In this document: positions 1-5,060 of the stretch, one piece after another
Layout of the letters: the number at the start of each line of letters is the position of its first letter
Numbering within the stretch: the stretch's first letter is position 1
Origin: an uncultured Collinsella sp.
GTDB taxonomy: Bacteria; Actinomycetota; Coriobacteriia; Coriobacteriales; Coriobacteriaceae
Reading direction: 5' to 3'
Length of the DNA stretch: 6,002 bases
Assembly (NCBI GenBank): GCA_902494945.1
Contig: CABUVF010000132.1
Location: 1-6,002, forward strand
Made by a program: the position numbers and the translations under genes
The notes under the pieces: model-generated
Databases searched by the model: none
Told to the model about the DNA's origin: nothing
The model's input: the letters and a program-made list of their open reading frames with translations, nothing else

Positions 1-123
1 ATGTTTGTGGGCGTCACGTTTTTGAGCATCGGCTACCAGGCCATGAAGGCCATCGCCACGTTCCTCGTCACCTGGTACAACTACTTCAGCCGCCGCTTCT
101 TCCTCGAGGGCGCACGGTCGTAG
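1..123 (+). CDS. C-terminal fragment of an unidentified membrane-associated protein
   Basis: The first 123 bases form an open frame of 40 codons ending in TAG at 121-123. Third positions are strongly G/C, as expected for coding DNA here, and a strong terminator follows 26 bases later. The frame is open at the window edge, so the ATG at position 1 may be an internal methionine and the gene probably begins upstream. The visible peptide is hydrophobic at first (FVGVTFLSIGY), then amphipathic and aromatic (WYNYFSRRFF), and ends in a short charged tail. This looks like the last membrane segment and cytoplasmic tail of an integral membrane protein, for example a transporter subunit, but I recognise no family motif and assign no function. 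It converges on the DUF4430 operon, so it is not part of it. Confidence 0.7.
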   Translation: MFVGVTFLSIGYQAMKAIATFLVTWYNYFSRRFFLEGARS

Positions 124-149
124 TCGATTCGCTATTTGCTTGAATGTAT

Positions 150-183
150 AACCGGTTGGAATTCCCATTCCAACCGGTTTTTT
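150..183 (+). terminator. Rho-independent terminator of the left-edge + strand gene
   Basis: A perfect 12-bp inverted repeat (AACCGGTTGGAA at 150-161 and TTCCAACCGGTT at 168-179) encloses a six-base loop. It runs into six T residues at 178-183, with three more after a G. The T tract lies on the + strand side, which fits termination of the gene ending at 123. Confidence 0.92.
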
Positions 184-222
184 GTTTGCCGAGAGACCCG
201 GCGACCCAATCCCATTCGCATG

Positions 223-260
223 AAAAACGGGCGGCCCGGATGTTTGTCCGAACCGCCCGT
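223..260 (-). terminator. Rho-independent terminator of the DUF4430 operon
   Basis: Read on the minus strand, bases 260-247 (ACGGGCGGTTCGGA) pair with 240-227 over 14 bp, two of them U-G wobbles, around the loop CAAACA. Five T residues follow at 227-223. It lies 23 bases past the stop codon of the second DUF4430 gene. Together with the + terminator at 150-183 it separates two convergent transcripts. Confidence 0.92.
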
Positions 261-282
261 CTGGCGCGCTATGTCGAGGCCT

Positions 283-1185
283 CTAGCCTGTAACGTAATA
301 CCAGACCACGTTGTCGCCGTTGGAGAGAACGTAGTTGCTGCAGGCCGTCATGGGCGTTGTGCCGTTGACGGAGTACATCCAGCCGCTCGTACCGCCGTAC
401 TGTTTCTCGGCCAAACCACCAATCGCGGAGACATACGTGCCGTACGACGAGCCATGTGCGTTGACAGAAAGGCCCAGCGCGCACAGGGCATCGTAGACGG
501 TAGCGCCTTCGTTAAAGGTAAAGGTGCCACCAGAAGACACAGGATTGCCCACAGCGCTCGATGTGACCGAAACCGTCACTGTTACGTAGCTGGACTCCTG
601 CGAGCCGCTCTGGCCGCCCGAGGAGGCGTTTCCTCCATTAGAGGATGAGGCTCCATCAGACGACTGGCCACCGCCAGACGCATTGGAAGTATCACCGACT
701 CCCGTATTTTGGGCAGCGGATTTATCGCCAGACTTCTTGCCGTCCTGGTCCTCGGACTTCTTGTTATCCGAGTTCTTGTCCGATTCCTTGTTTGAAGACT
801 CGGAATCGTCCTTGGACTTGGACTCATCAGAATGCTTGGACTCATCTTTTGCGTCATTCGATGACTTAGAATCCTTGGAACTGGCCTCGCCCGAAGTCGT
901 AGTCGAGCCAGACACCTTGGTGTCCTTGGTTACGACGCTCTCCCCCGTCACGGTCTGAATGATCCAGTCGATGGACCAGGCACCGCTCTCGGAAGGATGG
1001 ACGAAACCCAGCGAGACGACGATCAGAATGGTGCACGCGGCAGTCAGGACGCCGAGGAGCGTCTTGCGACGAGGGGCGGACGCCGCCGAAGCGGCGCCCT
1101 GTTGCTTTGCATCGTCGAACTGAATGAACGAGGAATCTGGTTGCTTGGGGTCAGCGTCCTTGGATTTATTGGACACAGCCCTCAC
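283..1185 (-). CDS. Membrane-anchored single-DUF4430 (transcobalamin C-terminal-like) surface protein
   Basis: This is a 300-residue protein. Residues 1-41 are a polar, probably cytoplasmic N-terminus ending in RRK. Residues 43-62 (LLGVLTAACTILIVVSLGFV) are one membrane segment, best read as an uncleaved signal anchor. Residues 85-198 are a Ser/Lys/Asp/Gly-rich stalk. Residues 200-300 form one DUF4430 domain, with the NEGATVYDAL, GWMYSVNG and YVLSNGDNVVWYY motifs typical of the family. DUF4430 matches the C-terminal domain of the animal B12 carriers intrinsic factor and transcobalamin. There is no C-terminal anchor, so the domain is displayed outward from the N-terminal helix. Cys235 and Cys282 in the domain could form a disulfide. 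The GTG start at 1185 abuts the TAG of the upstream gene (TAGGTG), which suggests translational coupling. A GTG at 1176, preceded by GAGGG, is an alternative start giving 297 residues. As second gene of the riboswitch-led operon it is probably a partner in corrinoid capture; ligand binding is inferred. Confidence 0.88.
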   Translation of the reverse strand: MRAVSNKSKDADPKQPDSSFIQFDDAKQQGAASAASAPRRKTLLGVLTAACTILIVVSLGFVHPSESGAWSIDWIIQTVTGESVVTKDTKVSGSTTTSGEASSKDSKSSNDAKDESKHSDESKSKDDSESSNKESDKNSDNKKSEDQDGKKSGDKSAAQNTGVGDTSNASGGGQSSDGASSSNGGNASSGGQSGSQESSYVTVTVSVTSSAVGNPVSSGGTFTFNEGATVYDALCALGLSVNAHGSSYGTYVSAIGGLAEKQYGGTSGWMYSVNGTTPMTACSNYVLSNGDNVVWYYVTG

Positions 1186-1192
1186 CTACCGA
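1174..1192 (-). promoter_or_regulatory. Stop/start junction and internal ribosome binding site between the two DUF4430 genes
   Basis: On the minus strand the large gene ends in CGG TAG, and the next bases are GTG AGG GCT GTG. The GTG at 1185-1183 follows the stop with no gap and has little Shine-Dalgarno sequence of its own. The GTG at 1176-1174 has GAGGG just upstream. Either start keeps the same frame. Reinitiation by terminating ribosomes would give coupled synthesis of the two proteins. Confidence 0.6.
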
Positions 1193-4100
1193 CGTTTGGT
1201 GAACACGAACACGCCGACGATGGCGAGACCGATGACGCCGGCGGCAACGCCAACAATGGCGAGCGGGTTGGTGCCAGTCTCCTGCTCGGAGGCACTAGAG
1301 GACTTCTTAGCAGTGGTCGTGGAAGCAGCACCCGTATCGGACTTGGAATCGGACTTCTTGTCGGACTTGTTGTCCTTCTTGTCAGACTTCTTGTCAGACT
1401 TCTTCTCGTCCTTCTTATCGGACTTATCGGTGTCCTTCTTGTCGGACTTGTTGTCCTTGGTCTCGGTCTTGGTCGACACCGTCGTCTTGGTCGTCGGCTT
1501 ATGACCCGGGGCGATAGCGCCGCCGGCCTGCTGGCCCTTCGTGCCGGAGCCGGAACCCGTGCCAGTGCCAGTGCCAGTGCCAGTGCCAGCGCCAGCGCCG
1601 GAACCGTTGCCAGCGCCACCGTTGCCACCATTAGTGCCAGAACCGCCATTGCCGCCAGGGTTAACGGCATTCTTGGTCCACTTGGCATACAGCGTCAGAT
1701 CGGCCGTCACCGGCGTACTGAAGTCATACGCCTGCGTGCAAGCCTCATCGGTGAACCAACCGCCGAAAGTGTAGCCATCGCGCGTCGGATCGGCCGGCTT
1801 GACCAGCTTGCCGTCGGCCGTAGTCTGGAAGTCGACCTTAGAACCCTCGCCAGTCTCAAACGAGACCTTAACGCCACCACTCAGCTTGAAAAGCGTGCCG
1901 GAATCGTTGATGTAGTAGAGGCTACCCTTGGCATCGCAGACAATCGGCGAGTCACAGTAATTGTTGTGTCCCGCTGCGCTAAACGCACCGGTCGCCTGTG
2001 CGTCACCCATCTTGTAGCGATACACGCCACCGCCCGAGGTGTAGTTCACATAGTCGGAAGTCGCACCATAGTTGACAGTGAAATAAACGTACGTGTCATC
2101 CGCCTGGACACTCACGAGCGGTGCGCCCTTGATGCCACCGGCAGGAAGCACGGAGCCATCGGCAGACGAAACCAACGTCGTAGCAAAGTCATTATCAAGG
2201 TCGACAATCGCCAGCGCCGAACCGCCAGAAACCTCGCCACCGACAATCAGCTTATTGCCATACAGCGTGGGCATGCAGGCACAACCCGTAAGACCAAGAT
2301 CGATGACGCGTTCTTCGGAAATGCGCGAAGAGGCCCTTGCGTTTGCGTCCGACAGTGCCAGCACGTGGAGCTTGCCGTCACGCGAGATCACATAGGCATG
2401 CTTGCCGTCTTTGGACAGTACACAGCCGGAGTTGACGATGGCACCAACCGAAACGCTGCCGAGCACATCACCCGTCGACTTGCTCAGCATCTCAACGGTA
2501 CCTGCACTCGTCGGAACCAGAATATAGCCGTCGCCCACTGTAGCGCTCGTCCAGTAGTAGCCCTCATCAGCATTAACATGCTGCCAAGAAACAGCGCCGG
2601 TCAGTATATTAATACGCATCAGATGACCGTTATTGTACGTACTCGTTCCATAGTCGACATCAACGGTGCCAACGTAGAGATAGTTGCCATCGACCGTCAA
2701 CTGGGAATTTGACTGGGCAGATTTGCTCACAGAGTCAGTGACCCAAACCGTCGTCAGCGTATCGGCCGTCAGAGCCTGGACCGCACCGCCGTCAAGCGGG
2801 ACGATGACCAAGCCTTTCGTATAAATCGGACGCGTGGTGTAGCCAATCGCAGTCCGAAGGTTCGACTCGGCAAGCACCTTGCCCGACTCGGCGTCGATCT
2901 TAAGCAAACGCTTGTTCACGGCAAGGTAAACGTTGCCGTTCACGACAATAGGCTCGCTCGCATTGGGATACGTGGCGCCCGAGTAGGCCCTCCAATCGAA
3001 CGTCCAAGAGCTTACCAGCGCGCCCGTAGGTGTGGACACGTTCTTGACCACCGCATTGGAATTGCCACTCCAGTCGGCTTTCCAATCGATCGGGCGCGAA
3101 GCGCTCGGATCGACTACGACTTCATCGGGATTAGGAACGGTGTCGCCAGGGGCGTAAGCCCAGACGATTTTGTCGCCCGACTTGAGCACGTAATCGCTAT
3201 CGAGCTGAGGCCCGGGAACGCCGTTGACAAAGAACGACCATGCACCCGACAGCTCGGTGCCATCAAGCGGGGAGACAAGACTATGAACACCCCAATAACC
3301 AAATTGGTCGTACATCTTGGACTCAATGCCAATGGCATCGAAGTAGGCAGCGGAAGCGTCCTTGATCGTCGTGCCCTCGACAAACACCTGCGTCGAAGGA
3401 TCGGTCCAGCGCTGCGCCTTCTCATCCTTCTTACCGATGATCTCCATTGAAACGGAAACCTGGCCGGGCATGGTTCCATCAAAGCCATAGACCCAGGTAA
3501 CCTTGTCCCCGGCCTTGAGTGTGTAATTGCCCGCGCCGACATTGGCCGCCTGACCGTTAACGAAGAACTGCCAGAATTTCCAAGTGTTTTCGTTAACTTT
3601 CTCGCTCGAAAGCGTCACGGTCTTGTTGAACGGTGAAGTCAGCGACTCGAGATACCAGCCGTACGTGCCTTTCCCCGTTTTGGCGCCAATGCCGGCCTTT
3701 TTAAAGGCCTGCTCGGAAAGATCAGCAGCGGTCGCGCCCTCTTCCACCAAAGCTGTCGTGGGCTGCGCCCATGTCTGCTGAGCACCCGAGGTGTCCTGGC
3801 CGATAACGGTGCAGCTAACGGAAATCTGATTGGCGGGTGCGGGGTCGCCGTACTTCGAGTAGTACCAGACGACGGAGTCGCCGTCCTTGAGCGTGTAGCC
3901 GCCCGCGCCGACCGCGGAGGCGCTGCCGTTGACGAACAGCTGCCAGTACGCGCCGGTCGCCGGGTCGTAGGCGAGCGTGCGGCCCGCGTCGAAGGGCGAC
4001 GTGATCGAGTTGAGCGCCCAGCCCCAGGAGCCGTTGGGGTCGTAGTCGGCCTTGAGGCCGGCCTGCCTGAAGAGCTGCTCGGAGAGGTCGGCCGCGGTCG

Positions 4101-4629
4101 AGCCCTCCTTCAGAGCGATCTGCTGCGCGGCGGCCCAGGTCTGCTGGGCGCCCTTGGCGTCGGTGCCGACGACGGAGCACGTGGCCGCGACCTCTTGGCT
4201 TGCGGCTTCGGTAGGCTGAGATTCAGCCTCATCGGAAGCGGCTACAACACTTTTGACGTTCTGTTCGGATGAATCCGGCGAAGCAGTAGGAGCCTCGACT
4301 GCGGCAGAATCGTCCGACGCTACGCCGTTGCTATCTGCGACATTCGCCGAAGCGCCATCGTTAACCGACGCATCGCTCGCGTTAGAGCCGGTTTCAGAAA
4401 CGACACCGTCGGCGGCACCGCCCGCAAGCGCTGCACCCTCGTCCGGCGTCGCAGCCTGAGCCACAGCCTCGGCAATGCCCTCGGCGCCCTCGGCCCACAG
4501 CTGAGCCGGCGTGGTGCCAAAGGCCATCGCGAAGGCCAGGAATGCCACCAGGCCGCGCTTGGCTACGCCGCGCGCAATTGCGCCTCGGCGATGCGAGACG
4601 CGCTGGCGCTCGTCCACAAGCATATCCAT
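1186..4629 (-). CDS. Large cell-surface protein: 3x DUF4430, PQQ-type beta-propeller, InlB B-repeat, C-terminal anchor
   Basis: Numbered from the proposed ATG at 4629, this is a 1147-residue exported protein. Residues 1-46 are a signal peptide: a basic n-region, a hydrophobic core at about 26-45, and likely cleavage after AQLWA. An Ala/Ser/acidic linker (47-147) follows. Three DUF4430 domains lie at about 149-258, 269-382 and 390-493, each with EG-T, SP(F/L), F-VNG and Y-LK-GD motifs. Residues 527-917 are a beta-propeller with about seven blades, showing recurring pieces such as NVYLAVNKRLLKID and GYILVPTSAGTVEML. Residues 920-985 are an InlB B-repeat (GYTFGGWFTDE, LYAKW). A Gly/Thr then Lys/Asp/Ser stalk (988-1097) leads to a membrane helix (1123-1143) and the tail TKRR. 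The start has TAGGAG four bases upstream and leads straight into the signal peptide. An ATG at 4710 and a TTG at 4773 are in frame but would give an overlong n-region. The upstream cobalamin riboswitch and the BtuG- and transcobalamin-like folds suggest corrinoid binding, which is inferred. The first DUF4430 has anomalous codon use. Confidence 0.9.
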   Translation of the reverse strand: MDMLVDERQRVSHRRGAIARGVAKRGLVAFLAFAMAFGTTPAQLWAEGAEGIAEAVAQAATPDEGAALAGGAADGVVSETGSNASDASVNDGASANVADSNGVASDDSAAVEAPTASPDSSEQNVKSVVAASDEAESQPTEAASQEVAATCSVVGTDAKGAQQTWAAAQQIALKEGSTAADLSEQLFRQAGLKADYDPNGSWGWALNSITSPFDAGRTLAYDPATGAYWQLFVNGSASAVGAGGYTLKDGDSVVWYYSKYGDPAPANQISVSCTVIGQDTSGAQQTWAQPTTALVEEGATAADLSEQAFKKAGIGAKTGKGTYGWYLESLTSPFNKTVTLSSEKVNENTWKFWQFFVNGQAANVGAGNYTLKAGDKVTWVYGFDGTMPGQVSVSMEIIGKKDEKAQRWTDPSTQVFVEGTTIKDASAAYFDAIGIESKMYDQFGYWGVHSLVSPLDGTELSGAWSFFVNGVPGPQLDSDYVLKSGDKIVWAYAPGDTVPNPDEVVVDPSASRPIDWKADWSGNSNAVVKNVSTPTGALVSSWTFDWRAYSGATYPNASEPIVVNGNVYLAVNKRLLKIDAESGKVLAESNLRTAIGYTTRPIYTKGLVIVPLDGGAVQALTADTLTTVWVTDSVSKSAQSNSQLTVDGNYLYVGTVDVDYGTSTYNNGHLMRINILTGAVSWQHVNADEGYYWTSATVGDGYILVPTSAGTVEMLSKSTGDVLGSVSVGAIVNSGCVLSKDGKHAYVISRDGKLHVLALSDANARASSRISEERVIDLGLTGCACMPTLYGNKLIVGGEVSGGSALAIVDLDNDFATTLVSSADGSVLPAGGIKGAPLVSVQADDTYVYFTVNYGATSDYVNYTSGGGVYRYKMGDAQATGAFSAAGHNNYCDSPIVCDAKGSLYYINDSGTLFKLSGGVKVSFETGEGSKVDFQTTADGKLVKPADPTRDGYTFGGWFTDEACTQAYDFSTPVTADLTLYAKWTKNAVNPGGNGGSGTNGGNGGAGNGSGAGAGTGTGTGTGTGSGSGTKGQQAGGAIAPGHKPTTKTTVSTKTETKDNKSDKKDTDKSDKKDEKKSDKKSDKKDNKSDKKSDSKSDTGAASTTTAKKSSSASEQETGTNPLAIVGVAAGVIGLAIVGVFVFTKRR
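1339..1482 (-). repeat. Degenerate Lys/Asp/Ser repeat encoding the wall-spanning stalk
   Basis: Codons for about 48 residues are built almost wholly from SDKK-, DNKSDKK- and KSD-type units, so the DNA carries irregular copies of a GTC-GGA-CTT-CTT pattern on the + strand. It sits between the Gly/Thr spacer and the C-terminal anchor. Such charged low-complexity stalks typically lift surface domains through the cell wall. A similar Ser/Lys/Asp stalk lies in the neighbouring gene. Confidence 0.75.
1559..1599 (-). repeat. In-frame hexanucleotide tandem repeat (Gly-Thr / Gly-Ala)
   Basis: On the + strand GCCAGT occurs four times in tandem (1561-1584), followed by two GCCAGC units (1585-1596). In the gene this encodes alternating Gly-Thr and then Gly-Ala in the spacer after the InlB B-repeat. 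Six-base units keep the frame, so copy-number change would alter spacer length without inactivating the protein. Confidence 0.85.
1675..1872 (-). other. InlB B-repeat (Listeria-Bacteroides repeat) domain
   Basis: About 66 residues of the large surface protein match the InlB B-repeat family: a strand with VSFETGEG, the turn PTRDGYTFGGWFTDEACTQ, then YDFSTPVTADLTLYAKW. This small beta-grasp-like module is common in exported proteins of gut Gram-positives, usually just before the stalk or anchor, as here. It probably acts as a spacer or adhesion module; its exact role is unknown. Confidence 0.88.
1879..3051 (-). other. PQQ-type beta-propeller domain of the surface protein
   Basis: About 390 residues show recurring four-strand units typical of PQQ-like or WD40-like propellers. 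Each has a 'gly-x-hydrophobic-tyr-val' strand, a strand ending in a leucine-rich LxxLxxxTG or similar turn, and an acidic or glycine loop. I count about seven: near NVYLAVNKRLLKID, LVIVPLDGGAVQAL, YLYVGTVDVD, YILVPTSAGTVEML, HAYVISRDGKLHVL, KLIVGGEVSGGSAL and SLYYINDSGTLFKL. The last ends at the InlB B-repeat. The PQQ-ligand Trp docking seen in dehydrogenases is not evident, so a binding rather than enzymatic propeller is more likely. Confidence 0.75.
3151..4185 (-). repeat. Three tandem DUF4430 domain repeats
   Basis: The three copies lie at 4185-3856, 3825-3484 and 3462-3151. Copies 1 and 2 are the closest pair: they share GAQQTWA, EG-TAADLSEQ-F--AG, SPF and VGAG-YTLK-GD-V-W-Y, and both open with a strand containing a single Cys (CSVVG, CTVIG). 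Copy 3 lacks that Cys and is shorter. DUF4430 corresponds to the C-terminal beta domain of transcobalamin and intrinsic factor. Copy 1 alone has extreme G/C third positions. Confidence 0.85.
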
Positions 4630-4633
4630 TTGT

Positions 4634-4639
4634 CTCCTA
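4634..4639 (-). promoter_or_regulatory. Shine-Dalgarno site that decides the start of the large surface protein
   Basis: TAGGAG on the minus strand lies four bases before the ATG at 4629. It is the best-placed ribosome site in the leader. GGAG (4637-4634) can pair with CTCC (4655-4652), with a short inner TAC/GTA stem, so the site can be partly hidden in a small hairpin. This would suit translational control by the riboswitch upstream. Confidence 0.6.
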
Positions 4640-4794
4640 CTGTCTGTACTTGGAGCGTTGCCTTGAGGCTGCCCCACGTCATCGCGCATGTTGCGCTCGA
4701 GTTCCCCCATCGGGGTCCCCCTTCCCTCCAGAGCCCTATGCACACCGGCGGCATACGCCGCAGCCGCATGCAAGATGGGAGGCGATCCGACTTA

Positions 4795-4950
4795 ACCTTA
4801 ACGACTCGGGCACGTCGTCCGATCTGCGACGCGAACATCCCGAGCCAAGAGGAATTACGGTTACTGGTACAGCTGGGGACTTGCACCCCGATTCTCCCAA
4901 ACGCGCAGGAAAACCGCGCATTCGTGCGTCTCCGCACCACCATCTAGACC
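4795..4950 (-). promoter_or_regulatory. Cobalamin (B12) riboswitch
   Basis: The minus strand carries the Cbl-aptamer signature in order. There is a GNRA-capped hairpin GTGCG-GAGA-CGCAC (4937-4924), a 9-bp hairpin at about 4922-4900, then GGGAGAAT (4898-4891). Next come the P5 stem-loop GGGG-TGCAAGT-CCCC (4889-4875) and the B12-box AGCTGTACCAGTAACCGTAA (4874-4855). A further hairpin pairs GGCTCGGG (4846-4839) with CCCGAGTC (4810-4803), with the inner pair CGTCG/CGACG. The 3' segment GGACGAC-GTG-CCCGAGTC closely resembles the usual 3' end of class-I cobalamin aptamers. In the known family, B12 binding represses the gene downstream. No T-tract terminator follows, so control is probably translational. 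Both outer boundaries are approximate, because I could not settle the P1/P2 pairing. Confidence 0.85.
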
Positions 4951-4954
4951 ATCG

Positions 4955-4983
4955 ATTATTACCGTCGATATGGTAGCACGCAA
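4955..4983 (-). promoter_or_regulatory. Candidate sigma-70-type promoter of the riboswitch-led operon
   Basis: On the minus strand TTGCGT (4983-4978) and AATAAT (4960-4955), or TAATAA one base earlier, are separated by 16-17 bases. Transcription would begin near 4948-4950, just where the aptamer structure starts. The -35 overlaps the end of the T tract of the preceding terminator. Both boxes are imperfect. Confidence 0.45.
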
Positions 4984-5009
4984 AAGGGCCTCGCACGCAG
5001 GCGAAGCCC
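4982..5009 (-). terminator. Rho-independent terminator of the AarF/UbiB-family gene
   Basis: On the minus strand GGGCTTCGC (5009-5001) pairs with GCGAGGCCC (4994-4986) over 9 bp with one U-G wobble, followed by TTTT at 4985-4982. It stands 51 bases past the stop at 5061, so the kinase-like gene is a separate transcript from the B12-riboswitch operon. Bases 5010-5060 hold nothing else that I can see. Confidence 0.8.
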
Positions 5010-5060
5010 AAGGTAAAAACTATTGTTTGCGATAGGAAAATGCGGTGACGGTCGCAGCCT

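Noticed and set aside
136..648. A 170-codon + strand frame starting near the left terminator
   Set aside because: It begins inside the leader of the 150-183 terminator, crosses the opposing terminator, and overlaps the well-supported DUF4430 domain. The peptide is Arg/Ala-rich with no recognisable motif.
1559..1599. CRISPR-like or mobile-element repeat
   Set aside because: The units are six bases with no spacers, lie in frame inside a coding region, and simply encode Gly-Thr/Gly-Ala.
997..2712. A 571-codon + strand open frame opposite the large surface gene
   Set aside because: It is the shadow of the minus strand gene. Its translation is low-complexity and Arg/Leu/Ala/Val-rich with no domain, no ribosome site and no supporting promoter, while the minus frame has clear domains throughout.
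1675..3051. The propeller as a PQQ-dependent alcohol dehydrogenase
   Set aside because: The domain is too short, it lacks the family's catalytic and PQQ-contact residues as far as I can see, and it sits among binding and anchoring modules.
4710..4773. TTG at 4773 or ATG at 4710 as the start of the large surface protein
   Set aside because: Both put 20 to 48 extra residues before an already complete signal peptide. The TTG has no ribosome site and lies just past the aptamer. The ATG at 4710 remains possible, but the ATG at 4629 has a better-spaced AGGAG.
4855..4898. A tRNA-like or other RNA gene suggested by the GC-rich stem-loop with TGCAAGTCC
   Set aside because: The loop resembles a T-arm at first glance, but no acceptor stem or anticodon arm fits, and the order of conserved blocks matches a cobalamin aptamer instead.
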